A stretch of DNA of 12,448 bases, from NCBI GenBank assembly GCA_031547305.1, contig JAVBSC010000052.1:1-12448 (forward strand), read 5' to 3'. The DNA comes from JAVBSC01 sp031547305. Its GTDB lineage: Bacteria > Desulfobacterota > Desulfovibrionia > Desulfovibrionales > Desulfovibrionaceae. Of the stretch, positions 4,650 through 11,608 are shown piece by piece. A program made the translations under genes and the position numbers. The notes under the pieces are model-generated. The model saw nothing but the letters and a program-made list of their open reading frames with translations. It was not told the origin of the DNA and did no database searches. The first letter of the stretch is position 1. Every line of letters starts with the position of its first letter.

Positions 4650-7208
4650 ATGCCAACAGAATATTCCGAAATATTTCCTCCTTCTCTCCCGCCGCCTTTA
4701 ACAGTGCTGGATCAGGCGGAGTGGACCTGGTGGCCGATGGAGCACCGCCTTGTTGTATCGCCGGAATGGCGGTATATGATGCTTCTGCCGGAGGGAGCGC
4801 CGCTGGAACTGGATCCGCCGTCATTCTGGTCTCGCGTGCATGCGGAGGATATGCCTGGCCTGATGAGCACATCCAGTGCCGTAGCCGAAGGAAAGCTCGA
4901 GCGCGCGGAGGAGGTCTTCCGCATTCGCCGCATGGACGGATGCTGGGCCTGGATGTTGTCGCGTTGCGTGGTCACGGAAAACTCCGGTGGGAAAGCCATA
5001 CGCGTAATCGGCAAAATCGTGGATGTCTCGCGGCTGCGCCTGAACGCCAAATTCCAGATTCCGCATAACGGCGAAGCTTTGACCAACTATCAGGCCATGC
5101 TTGAAAATTCGCCGGACATGATCGCCCGCATGGATCGCGAACTGTTCCCCTTGTATGTAAACCCGGCCATCAACCGCTATTTGCCTCGACCGTTGAGCAA
5201 ATACAGCATGGGGGCGGAAACCGTCGCCAGCCTTGGCCTGGAGCCGAGCCACCTGGAATTTGTCCAAAACTGCGTGCAGGAGGTTTTTCACACCGGACGC
5301 GTGGTGCGCAGGCAGACCGCTTTTAAAACAGCCGCCGTCGGAAAAGTGGCCGGAGAATATTCCTTCTGGCCTGAATTCAACTCCGGTGGAAAAGTGGTTT
5401 CCGTGATCTCCCATTTCCGCGACCACACGGAGCAGATCCGGGCGGAACAGCGCGCGCGCCTGAACGAGACGCGCATGGCGGCTCTGTACCGCCTGACCCA
5501 GATGGCCAACGCGCCGGAAGAAGAGCTGCTGCATTATGTTACGGACAGCATCACCGAATTTACCGGCAGCGGCTACGGGTATGTTTTCATTCCGCCGAAT
5601 ATCCAGTATCCCGGCGGCCGCATGGTCTGGTCCAAAGCCCACCATTCCTTTTTTGGCAACGGCGGACCGCCGCCGGATTCCCCGTCCGAGGAACTGGTGG
5701 CCTACAGGGTGTGCGCGCAGGACGGCCATTCCCCGCTCAGCATCAATAACGGGGACGGAATAAACCCGACGCATCTGGCGCACGACGGCAGGCTGCCGAT
5801 AATGCGCTACATGAACGCCACGGTGCTGGAAGGCCAGCGGCCGGTCTGCATAGCCGTGGTCTGCAACAAGGATGCGGACTACGAGGACGCGGACCTGCGC
5901 CAGTTGGAGCTGTTCATAAACGGAGCCTGGCTGATCCTGCGGCGGCACCATTACATCAAGGCGCTGCAAACGGCCAAGGATGTCGCGGAACGCGCCAACA
6001 AAATCAAGGACGAATTCCTGGCCAACGTCAGCCATGAGTTGCGCACTCCGCTCAACGGCATCCTGAGCATGCTCCAGCTTCTGGATCTTTCGTCCCTGAG
6101 CTCAGCCCAACGGGAATACGTGCGCACGGCCGAGCTTTCCGGCGAAACGCTGATGCGCATCCTTTCAGACATTCTTGATTTTTCGCGCATTGAATCCGGC
6201 AAGATGGTTCTGCATCCGTTGCCCTTCGATCTTAAGAACACCCTGCGCTCTACTTTGGATCTGTTCACCGGCGAAGTATGCAAAAAAATGCTCACCCTGA
6301 CCCTGAACGTTGATGACGAGATCCCCTCCCTGCTTGTGGGTGACGACGCCAGGGTCCGGCAAATCATTTTCAACGTGGTCGGCAACGCCATCAAGTTTAC
6401 GGAACAGGGCGAAATTCATGTGGAATGCTCTCTGCTCAATAACAACCACCGCCAAAAAGCCTGGGTGTATTTTGCCGTTAAGGATACGGGTATCGGCATC
6501 CCGGAGCATCTGCAAAGCAGCATATTCGAGGCCTTTACCCAAATCGACAACTCCAGCACCCGCAAGTATGCGGGCACAGGGCTGGGCCTGGGCATAGTCA
6601 AGCGCCTTGTTGACATGATGGGCGGCAACATCACCGTTGAAAGCCTGAAAAACCTTGGAACCACCTTTCATTTTTCCATCCCCTTCGAAACAGTGGCCAG
6701 AAACACCCCGAAATGCACGGAGGCCTGGGGCACGGCCGGCACATTTCCGCGCAAGGCCCTGGACATTCTGGTGGCCGAGGACGATGCGGCCAGCCGCTTC
6801 GCCCTTAACGCCTTCTTGCGGCGCAACGGGCACCGCGCCGTTTGCGTAAGCAACGGCAGGCAGGCTCTGGAGGCGGCCATGCTCCATCCATTTGACTGCA
6901 TCTTCACAGATATCCAGATGCCGGAAATGGACGGTCTGGAAATGACCAGAAGAATCCGGGAACAACGCCTGGAAGACATTATTCCCTCGGACGAAGTCAG
7001 GGAAATTATTCTTAAAACCATTCCGGAAGCGGAACTGCGCCGGAGGGATCTGCCCGCGGACGCCATAGTCACGGCCGTAAGCGCCCATGCCATGTATGGA
7101 GACAGGGAGCGCTTCCTGCGCCAGGGCATGGATCTCTACCTGTCCAAACCGGTGATTCTTGACGACCTGGCCCATATCCTGGATCAAATCTCCGCCCGCC
7201 TTTACTGA
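4650..7208 (+). CDS. Soluble PAS-PAS-GAF hybrid sensor histidine kinase
   Basis: Hybrid kinase of 852 aa with no membrane segment, so it senses a cytoplasmic signal. In order: PAS (about 15-125), PAS (about 146-257), GAF (about 275-433), a HisKA dimerisation domain with SHELRTPLNG (His462), an HATPase domain with N-box Asn579, DTGIG at 612 and GTGLGL at 642, and a C-terminal receiver with FTDIQMPEMDG (Asp754), Ser811 and Lys833. Asp754 and Ser811 lie about 25 residues further apart than in a usual receiver, owing to a charged insertion after MTRRIREQ. No partner regulator is adjacent, so output goes elsewhere. The start at 4650 is chosen because the leader shared with the flavoprotein ends there; an ATG at 4632 after GAGG is also possible and adds six residues. 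Confidence 0.9.
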   Translation: MPTEYSEIFPPSLPPPLTVLDQAEWTWWPMEHRLVVSPEWRYMMLLPEGAPLELDPPSFWSRVHAEDMPGLMSTSSAVAEGKLERAEEVFRIRRMDGCWAWMLSRCVVTENSGGKAIRVIGKIVDVSRLRLNAKFQIPHNGEALTNYQAMLENSPDMIARMDRELFPLYVNPAINRYLPRPLSKYSMGAETVASLGLEPSHLEFVQNCVQEVFHTGRVVRRQTAFKTAAVGKVAGEYSFWPEFNSGGKVVSVISHFRDHTEQIRAEQRARLNETRMAALYRLTQMANAPEEELLHYVTDSITEFTGSGYGYVFIPPNIQYPGGRMVWSKAHHSFFGNGGPPPDSPSEELVAYRVCAQDGHSPLSINNGDGINPTHLAHDGRLPIMRYMNATVLEGQRPVCIAVVCNKDADYEDADLRQLELFINGAWLILRRHHYIKALQTAKDVAERANKIKDEFLANVSHELRTPLNGILSMLQLLDLSSLSSAQREYVRTAELSGETLMRILSDILDFSRIESGKMVLHPLPFDLKNTLRSTLDLFTGEVCKKMLTLTLNVDDEIPSLLVGDDARVRQIIFNVVGNAIKFTEQGEIHVECSLLNNNHRQKAWVYFAVKDTGIGIPEHLQSSIFEAFTQIDNSSTRKYAGTGLGLGIVKRLVDMMGGNITVESLKNLGTTFHFSIPFETVARNTPKCTEAWGTAGTFPRKALDILVAEDDAASRFALNAFLRRNGHRAVCVSNGRQALEAAMLHPFDCIFTDIQMPEMDGLEMTRRIREQRLEDIIPSDEVREIILKTIPEAELRRRDLPADAIVTAVSAHAMYGDRERFLRQGMDLYLSKPVILDDLAHILDQISARLY

Positions 7209-7212
7209 GGGC

Positions 7213-7260
7213 AAAAAAAATCCGGACCGCTCCTTCTGAAAAACGGAAGGCGCGGCCCGG
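7213..7260 (-). terminator. Terminator of the D-2-hydroxyacid dehydrogenase gene
   Basis: Read on the - strand, a stem spanning 7260-7222 (CCGGGCCGC with GCGGTCCGG, then CCTTC/GAAGG, with two mismatches) is followed by eight T (7220-7213). The + strand copy lacks a T-tract, so it serves the - strand cluster rather than the convergent kinase gene. Confidence 0.85.
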
Positions 7261-7274
7261 TCGTCGGATCTATT

Positions 7275-8255
7275 TTACGCCAGGACTTCAGGATTGCGCA
7301 AGTGCGTCGGTTTCTGGCCGTCCAGGTACTGGAAGACCTGATCTATGGCGATGCGGCCCATTTTATCCAGGGCTTCCTCGGTAAAGGCCCCGGTGTGCGG
7401 CGAAAGCATCACGTTGTCCAACTCCAAAAACGGCAGCTTGTCCACGGGCGGCTCCTGGGAAAAGGCGTCCAACACCGCGCCGCAGATGCGCTTGCTCTTA
7501 AGGACCGCGTATAAGGCCCGCTCGTCCACAATGCCGCCTCTGGCCATATTCACCAATACGGCGGAAGGCTTCATCATTTCAAACTGCGGGCCGGAAATCA
7601 GGTTGGCGGTTTCCGGCATCAGCGGGCAATGCACGCACACGAAATCCGCATTACGCAGCAAGGTGGGCAGGTCCGCCCTTTCAATATTGTTTTCCTTGGC
7701 GAAAGCTTCCGGCCAGTAAGGATCGTAACCCAGGATTTTCACGCCAAATCCCTTGGCGATACTGGCCACGCAACGCCCGATGGCGCCCATGCCCACTATG
7801 CCGAAGGTGCGGCCCTGGATTTCACGGCCCAGAAACTTGCCCTGCTCCCATTTTTCTTTGCGCATGCCGTCGTCGCAACGCGGCACCTGGCGCAACAGGC
7901 CCAGCAGCAGAGCGAAGGTGTGCTCGGCCACGGCCACGTCGTTGGCGCCGGGGGTGTTGCAGATCATCACTTTATGCCGGGTGGCGGCCGGAATGTCGAT
8001 CATGTCCAGGCCCACGCCCAGCTTGGCCACCAGCTTAAGATTGCCCAGCCTGGGCAGCAGATCTTTGGTCACATAAAGATCATTGCCGGAAACGATAACT
8101 TCCGCCCGGGCCAATTGCTCCACAAAGGCGGGATCGTCAACGGTCTTTCCCCGGCAGTCCAGAATTTCCAGGTCCGGCCGGGCTTTCACCCTGTCCATCT
8201 GCTCCGGGGAAAAAGCGGCAAAGGGCCGGGCTTCTATGCAAACGACTTTTTTCAT
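7275..8255 (-). CDS. NAD-dependent D-2-hydroxyacid dehydrogenase
   Basis: Member (326 aa) of the D-isomer-specific 2-hydroxyacid dehydrogenase family, related to phosphoglycerate dehydrogenase but without its C-terminal ACT domain. It interconverts a 2-oxo acid and a D-2-hydroxy acid. Visible are NTPGANDVAVAEH (100-112), the Rossmann glycine motif GMGAIG (155-160), Asp178 at the end of the second strand (favouring NAD(H)), and the catalytic triad: Arg239 in ARGG, Glu268 in SQEPP and His287 in SPHTGAF. Only a weak ribosome binding site precedes the ATG at 8255. It is the last gene of the - strand cluster, 87 bases after the amidohydrolase. The exact substrate is not readable; glycerate, sulfolactate or an aromatic hydroxy acid are all possible. 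Confidence 0.9.
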   Translation of the reverse strand: MKKVVCIEARPFAAFSPEQMDRVKARPDLEILDCRGKTVDDPAFVEQLARAEVIVSGNDLYVTKDLLPRLGNLKLVAKLGVGLDMIDIPAATRHKVMICNTPGANDVAVAEHTFALLLGLLRQVPRCDDGMRKEKWEQGKFLGREIQGRTFGIVGMGAIGRCVASIAKGFGVKILGYDPYWPEAFAKENNIERADLPTLLRNADFVCVHCPLMPETANLISGPQFEMMKPSAVLVNMARGGIVDERALYAVLKSKRICGAVLDAFSQEPPVDKLPFLELDNVMLSPHTGAFTEEALDKMGRIAIDQVFQYLDGQKPTHLRNPEVLA

Positions 8256-8305
8256 ACGATTTTAACCCATAGGTTGAATAACGATTAAATAAGCTGTTCC
8301 GACCG

Positions 8306-8334
8306 CCCGGCCCCGAAACAACCTCCGGGCCGGG
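8306..8334 (-). other. GC-rich hairpin between amidohydrolase and dehydrogenase genes
   Basis: CCCGGCCC (8306-8313) pairs perfectly with GGGCCGGG (8327-8334). No T-tract follows on either strand, so it is not a classical terminator. It may stabilise the 3' end of the upstream message or weaken read-through into the dehydrogenase gene. Confidence 0.45.
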
Positions 8335-8342
8335 AAAAGCTC

Positions 8343-9362
8343 TTACACAAAGGTGCTTAGCGGCAGGCGGAACATATCCACGGCATTGCTCTGGAAGACC
8401 TTGCGCTCTTCTTCCGGGGTAAGGCCCAGGCAGCGCACGGCCGCGATGGTGTCGCGGATGAGGCGCATGCCGTGCTCACTGCAGAAGGGCAGGTCCGTGG
8501 CGAAGATGAACTTGTCGATGCCGCAGAACTCCAGGCCGCAGCGCAGGGCGGGCACGTTGCCGTTATTGGCGGTATCGTAGTACATGCGGCGGAAGTAGGT
8601 GAGCGGCTTTTCCTTGAATTGCAGGTCCTTGTGGCCCATGGTCATTTCGTTGAAGTCGTCGTTCCACTCCATGCGGCCGGCCAGGTAGGGGATGACGCCG
8701 CCGCAGTGGTGGGTGACGACCTTAAGGCCCGGATAAGCCTGCATGACGCCGCCGTATACCAGGCGGAACATGGCCATGCCGGAGGCCACGGGCCAGCCGA
8801 TTTTGGTCCAGGAGCGGTACTTGGCATGGGTTTCGCCCGGATAGTCCGGCAGGCTGGCCGGGCGTTCCGGATGGATAAGGATGGGCAGGTTGTATTCTTC
8901 CATCTTTTTGTAGATGGGCCAGAACTCCTTGGAATCCAGTGGCTTGTCGTTAATGCTGGTGTACATCTGGATGCCCTTGAAGCTAAGGTCCTTCATGGCC
9001 CGGTCGATTTCCTTCAGGCTGGCGTCCACGTCGTTCAGCGGCAGGGCGGCGATGCCGGCCACGAAGCGGTCCGGGTATTTAAGGACCAGTTCGGCCATTT
9101 CGTCGTTGGCGGCCTTGCAGAGTTCCGCGGCCAGCTTGGGAGCCGCGATGGATTCCACGGTGGGGGCGGCCAGGGTGAGCACCTGCACGTAGCCTTCCAC
9201 CCTGTCCATCAGGCGGAAACGGGCGTCCAAATCCTGCAGGGTGGGAATGGTTTTGCAGTAGCGTGCCAGATTGTCGCTCATGTCGCGGCCGGTAACTTTC
9301 TTTTCCAGCAGGGCCTGGTATTTTTTGGGCAGGATATGGTTAAACGCGTCGACGTACATCAT
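8343..9362 (-). CDS. ACMSD-type amidohydrolase family protein (probable decarboxylase or hydrolase)
   Basis: A 339-aa metal-dependent TIM-barrel protein of the amidohydrolase 2 / ACMSD family, which includes non-oxidative decarboxylases of aminocarboxymuconate semialdehyde and hydroxybenzoates. Expected metal and catalytic positions are visible: His164 in ILIHPE, His218-His219 in VTHHCGG, and Asp290 in FATDLPF. The N-terminal motif is DAFNHILP (residues 5-12), where the usual D-x-H-x-H has Phe in place of the first His. There is no signal peptide. The ATG at 9362 has AAGGAG 6 bases upstream; a second ATG follows directly at 9359. About 160 bases, including a terminator-like hairpin, separate it from the ferredoxin gene, so it may have its own promoter. 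Whether it decarboxylates, hydrates or hydrolyses is open. Confidence 0.85.
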   Translation of the reverse strand: MMYVDAFNHILPKKYQALLEKKVTGRDMSDNLARYCKTIPTLQDLDARFRLMDRVEGYVQVLTLAAPTVESIAAPKLAAELCKAANDEMAELVLKYPDRFVAGIAALPLNDVDASLKEIDRAMKDLSFKGIQMYTSINDKPLDSKEFWPIYKKMEEYNLPILIHPERPASLPDYPGETHAKYRSWTKIGWPVASGMAMFRLVYGGVMQAYPGLKVVTHHCGGVIPYLAGRMEWNDDFNEMTMGHKDLQFKEKPLTYFRRMYYDTANNGNVPALRCGLEFCGIDKFIFATDLPFCSEHGMRLIRDTIAAVRCLGLTPEEERKVFQSNAVDMFRLPLSTFV

Positions 9363-9466
9363 GGCTAACTCCTTAATGGGATTTAATTGTGTCGTGCCTT
9401 TGTTCCAACTCTATTCACACTGCCACCCTGTTCTCCAAACATAATGGGGTTAAGGAAGGGTGGGGT

Positions 9467-9517
9467 CCGGGGAGGAAAAATTCAAGGGCGTCATGCCCTT
9501 GCGGTTTCCCTCCCCGG
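9467..9517 (-). terminator. Nested hairpin after the ferredoxin gene, terminator-like on - strand
   Basis: The inner perfect stem CAAGGGC/GCCCTTG (9483-9489 with 9495-9501) has a 5-base loop and is followed on the - strand by AATTTTT, so it can act as an intrinsic terminator. It is nested in a larger stem, CCGGGGAGG (9467-9475) with CCTCCCCGG (9509-9517). It starts 8 bases after the ferredoxin stop codon and probably ends most flavoprotein-ferredoxin transcripts. Confidence 0.6.
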
Positions 9518-9524
9518 TTCTCCA

Positions 9525-9752
9525 TCAAATAAACGGGTTGGCGCTGGCGTTGTACAGCGTGTTCAGGGGAAAACGCAGGGTTATGGCCCCGGCCGGGCAG
9601 GACTGGCGGCAGGAACCGCACATCCAGCATTCTTCCGGGTAGCGGATTTCGGCCTTTTTTTCTTCCTCGTTAAAGTAAATGGCGTCCAGGGGGCAGGATT
9701 TGTCGCAAATCCCGCAGCCAATGCAGGTTTCTTTATTTATTACAGCCGGCAT
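9525..9752 (-). CDS. 2x[4Fe-4S] ferredoxin, AprB-like subunit
   Basis: Small electron-transfer protein (75 aa) with two complete four-cysteine motifs: Cys10-13-16-20 (CIGCGICDKSCP) and Cys42-45-48-52 (CWMCGSCRQSCP), each able to hold a [4Fe-4S] cluster. The PEECWMCGSCRQSCPAGAI stretch is close to the matching part of the adenylylsulfate reductase beta subunit (AprB), but the long C-terminal tail of AprB is missing. It starts 14 bases after the flavoprotein stop, with its GGGGGT ribosome binding site running straight on from that stop codon. The two are therefore surely co-translated and probably form a complex. It would carry electrons to or from the flavin; the partner donor is unknown. Confidence 0.9.
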   Translation of the reverse strand: MPAVINKETCIGCGICDKSCPLDAIYFNEEEKKAEIRYPEECWMCGSCRQSCPAGAITLRFPLNTLYNASANPFI

Positions 9753-9766
9753 GTCTGGTTACCCCC

Positions 9767-11446
9767 TTAAGCGTACGGATTGTTGGTGGGCCGCAGGGCA
9801 AGGCCGATGCCGCCCTTGGCGTCGCCGGTGATGACAACCTGGCCCAGGAAGCGCGCGTCGTCCTGTTCCGGGAAGTCCTCGCGGTTATGACAAATGCCGA
9901 AGCGGCTTTCCTCGCGGAACATGGCGGCGTTGACCGAGCAGCGCCCGATAGTGAGCAGGTTGTGGACCTCATGCAGGCGCATAAGGTCGTGCAGGTTTTT
10001 CGCGCCCACCAGTTCGCTGGCGGCCTTGAGCCTGTCCAGCTTTTCCCCGGCCTGATCCAGCTTGGTCTTGTTGCGGCTGGGGCCGGCTCCCTCGGTCATG
10101 ATGCGTTGCAGGGCCAGTTCAAACTCCCGCCAGTCGATGTTCCGGGAAGTATCCATGGGCGCGTAGACGCGTTCCTGGATGGCCTTGACCTGGGCCTCGT
10201 TGATGGAGGGCGCGTTCTTCAGGGCAATGCTGTATTCAGCGGCCCTGCGTCCGGCGTGGATGCCGCTGGTCACGGCCATGTGCAGGCTGCGGCACTGGTC
10301 CGCCGCGTTGCCGCCGGCGTACAGGCCGGGCACGTTGGTGCCGCTGTCTCTGTTGATCTTGATGCCGCTGCCGCAAACCTCGTTGGGACCGCCCTGCATG
10401 CCGTCGGAGGTGTCCACCTGCATGGGCTGCTTGGTCAGGTCTATATTAAGTTGCTCAAAGTAATCCTGGAAGGAATCCTTGTCATAAGAAAGCGTGGTGA
10501 TCAGGTGCTTCTGCTCTTCCGCGGTAAGGTTGCGGCAGTCCATGTAAATGGGGCCGCGGCCTTCGCGCATTTCACTGAGCACGCCCTGGACCATCTTGTA
10601 GCGCGGGCCCTTCATGCCCAGAGGATGGTATTTGTCCATAAAGGCTTCGCCCCGGCCGTTGATGAGCACGCCGCCCATGCCGGAAAGCGCGTTCAGGCCG
10701 GCCGCGTTGAAGCTGCGCGGCACAATGGTCATGCGCAGGAATTCAATATTGGCCAGTTCCGCGCCGGCGCGCAGGCACATGGCCTCGCCGTCGCCGGTGT
10801 CCGCCGGACACATCCAGGTGTTGAAGCTCATGGCCGAAGGGTTGCTGAACAAACGGTTGGTTCCGCCGGTGGAAACCACCACGGAGCGGGCTTCCACCAC
10901 ATGGAAATCCCCGCTGCGGATGTCAAAACCGGCCGCGCCGCACACCGTGCCCTGGTTGGTCAGAAGATCCGCTGTGACCACACGGTCCAGCACAACGCAT
11001 CCGGCCTTGCGGGCCGCTTTGCCCAGAATCGGCTTCATTCTTTTGCCGTTGAAGTTGATCCACCAGGGGCCGGGCTGGCCGTAGGACTTGGTACGGTAAT
11101 AGGTGCCGTCCGGCTGCCTGAGGGTGCAGCCGATTTCTTCATAGCGCTGCAGAGCTGTTTCCAACTCCGAACAGTAAACCTGGTCCACCACGTCGATGTT
11201 GGTTACGCCGCGCGCGCTTTTGCCGGTGAACTCCAGGTAGCCCTCGCGCGTGTCCCATTCCGGGCCGGTATTCAGGTAGGCCAGAAAATGATCTATGCCG
11301 CCGGCCGTATGCCCGCTGCGCTCAATAACCGCCTTGTCCATAATCAGCACCGAAGAGCCCTGCTCCCGGGCGGTCAGAGCCGCGTGCAGTCCGCACACGC
11401 CCCCGCCGATGATCAGAACGTCGGTTTTATGCTTATGTACTTGCAT
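9767..11446 (-). CDS. FAD-dependent oxidoreductase, AprA/fumarate-reductase-like flavoprotein
   Basis: A 559-aa flavoprotein of the succinate dehydrogenase / fumarate reductase / adenylylsulfate reductase superfamily. Visible are the FAD-binding motif DVLIIGGGVCGLHAA (9-23), MDKAVIERSGHTAGG (36-50) where the flavin-linked His region of SdhA lies, VVSTGG (190-195), and a C-terminal GLYAGGNAAD (374-383). The tail, with MDTSRNIDWREFELALQRIM and ESRFGICHNREDFP, resembles AprA and related subunits. With the AprB-like ferredoxin it should form a soluble two-subunit oxidoreductase, but true APS reductase is not implied. The ATG at 11446 has AGGAGGA 4 bases upstream. The frame is open to 11554, but that stretch is the shared leader. 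The substrate is unknown. Confidence 0.88.
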   Translation of the reverse strand: MQVHKHKTDVLIIGGGVCGLHAALTAREQGSSVLIMDKAVIERSGHTAGGIDHFLAYLNTGPEWDTREGYLEFTGKSARGVTNIDVVDQVYCSELETALQRYEEIGCTLRQPDGTYYRTKSYGQPGPWWINFNGKRMKPILGKAARKAGCVVLDRVVTADLLTNQGTVCGAAGFDIRSGDFHVVEARSVVVSTGGTNRLFSNPSAMSFNTWMCPADTGDGEAMCLRAGAELANIEFLRMTIVPRSFNAAGLNALSGMGGVLINGRGEAFMDKYHPLGMKGPRYKMVQGVLSEMREGRGPIYMDCRNLTAEEQKHLITTLSYDKDSFQDYFEQLNIDLTKQPMQVDTSDGMQGGPNEVCGSGIKINRDSGTNVPGLYAGGNAADQCRSLHMAVTSGIHAGRRAAEYSIALKNAPSINEAQVKAIQERVYAPMDTSRNIDWREFELALQRIMTEGAGPSRNKTKLDQAGEKLDRLKAASELVGAKNLHDLMRLHEVHNLLTIGRCSVNAAMFREESRFGICHNREDFPEQDDARFLGQVVITGDAKGGIGLALRPTNNPYA

Positions 11447-11458
11447 GATTCCTCCTAG

Positions 11459-11533
11459 ATGTAACACCTCGCCTGTCGGTTCGGTGTGAAGAGCGCAAAG
11501 CAAAAACCGCGGTTTCCCTTTGCTCCCGCCGCC
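11459..11533 (-). repeat. Shared leader element, copy B (upstream of flavoprotein)
   Basis: This 75-base - strand segment matches copy A (4558-4633) at about 90%. Hairpin 1 is kept as GCAAAG/CTTTGC with a palindromic AAACCGCGGTTT inside. Compared with copy A, the inner stem gains a C-G pair and the flank loses one base. Hairpin 2 is kept as ACACC/GGTGT with loop GAACCGACAGGCGA. The element ends 12 bases before the start codon, directly at the AGGAGGA ribosome binding site, a position suited to control of translation. Confidence 0.75.
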
Positions 11534-11543
11534 GGGGCAAATG

Positions 11544-11558
11544 AACATTTTCAATGTT
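11544..11558 (-). promoter_or_regulatory. CATT-GAA-AATG palindrome, copy upstream of flavoprotein
   Basis: AACATT and AATGTT form a perfect 6-bp inverted repeat around a 3-base centre. It lies 10 bases before the shared leader core and has a counterpart at 4388-4403 before the kinase gene. A transcription factor operator is a reasonable guess. No clear -35/-10 pair was found between it and the aminotransferase gene. Confidence 0.5.
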
Positions 11559-11608
11559 GATTCGCTCCGGCTTTAAGATTCGGGGGGGGGCAGGCCTCCC
11601 CGGTTTTA

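Noticed and set aside
4328..4650. Known riboswitch classes (c-di-GMP, fluoride, glycine, SAM) for the shared leader
   Set aside because: I compared the conserved core with the remembered consensus features of these classes and found no matching core motif. A covariance-model search would be needed to settle it.
4821..6035. Long open frame (404 codons) antisense to the hybrid kinase
   Set aside because: It lies opposite well-defined PAS and GAF coding sequence and shows no recognisable domain. It is expected from GC-rich codon bias.
9767..11446. Calling the flavoprotein/ferredoxin pair genuine APS reductase (aprAB)
   Set aside because: The ferredoxin lacks the AprB C-terminal tail, the flavoprotein is shorter than typical AprA, and the neighbours are catabolic enzymes rather than sulfate-reduction genes.
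9887..11458. Long open frame (523 codons) antisense to the flavoprotein gene
   Set aside because: The composition is rich in His, Ala, Gly and Val, as is typical for the reverse of a GC-rich gene. There is no domain, and the opposite strand clearly encodes the flavoprotein.
11447..11554. N-terminal extension of the flavoprotein (36 more residues from an ATG at 11554)
   Set aside because: The stretch is the shared leader element. A strong ribosome binding site and the nucleotide-binding fold begin at 11446. The open frame through the leader is noted, but the matching copy before the kinase has a stop codon in the corresponding region.
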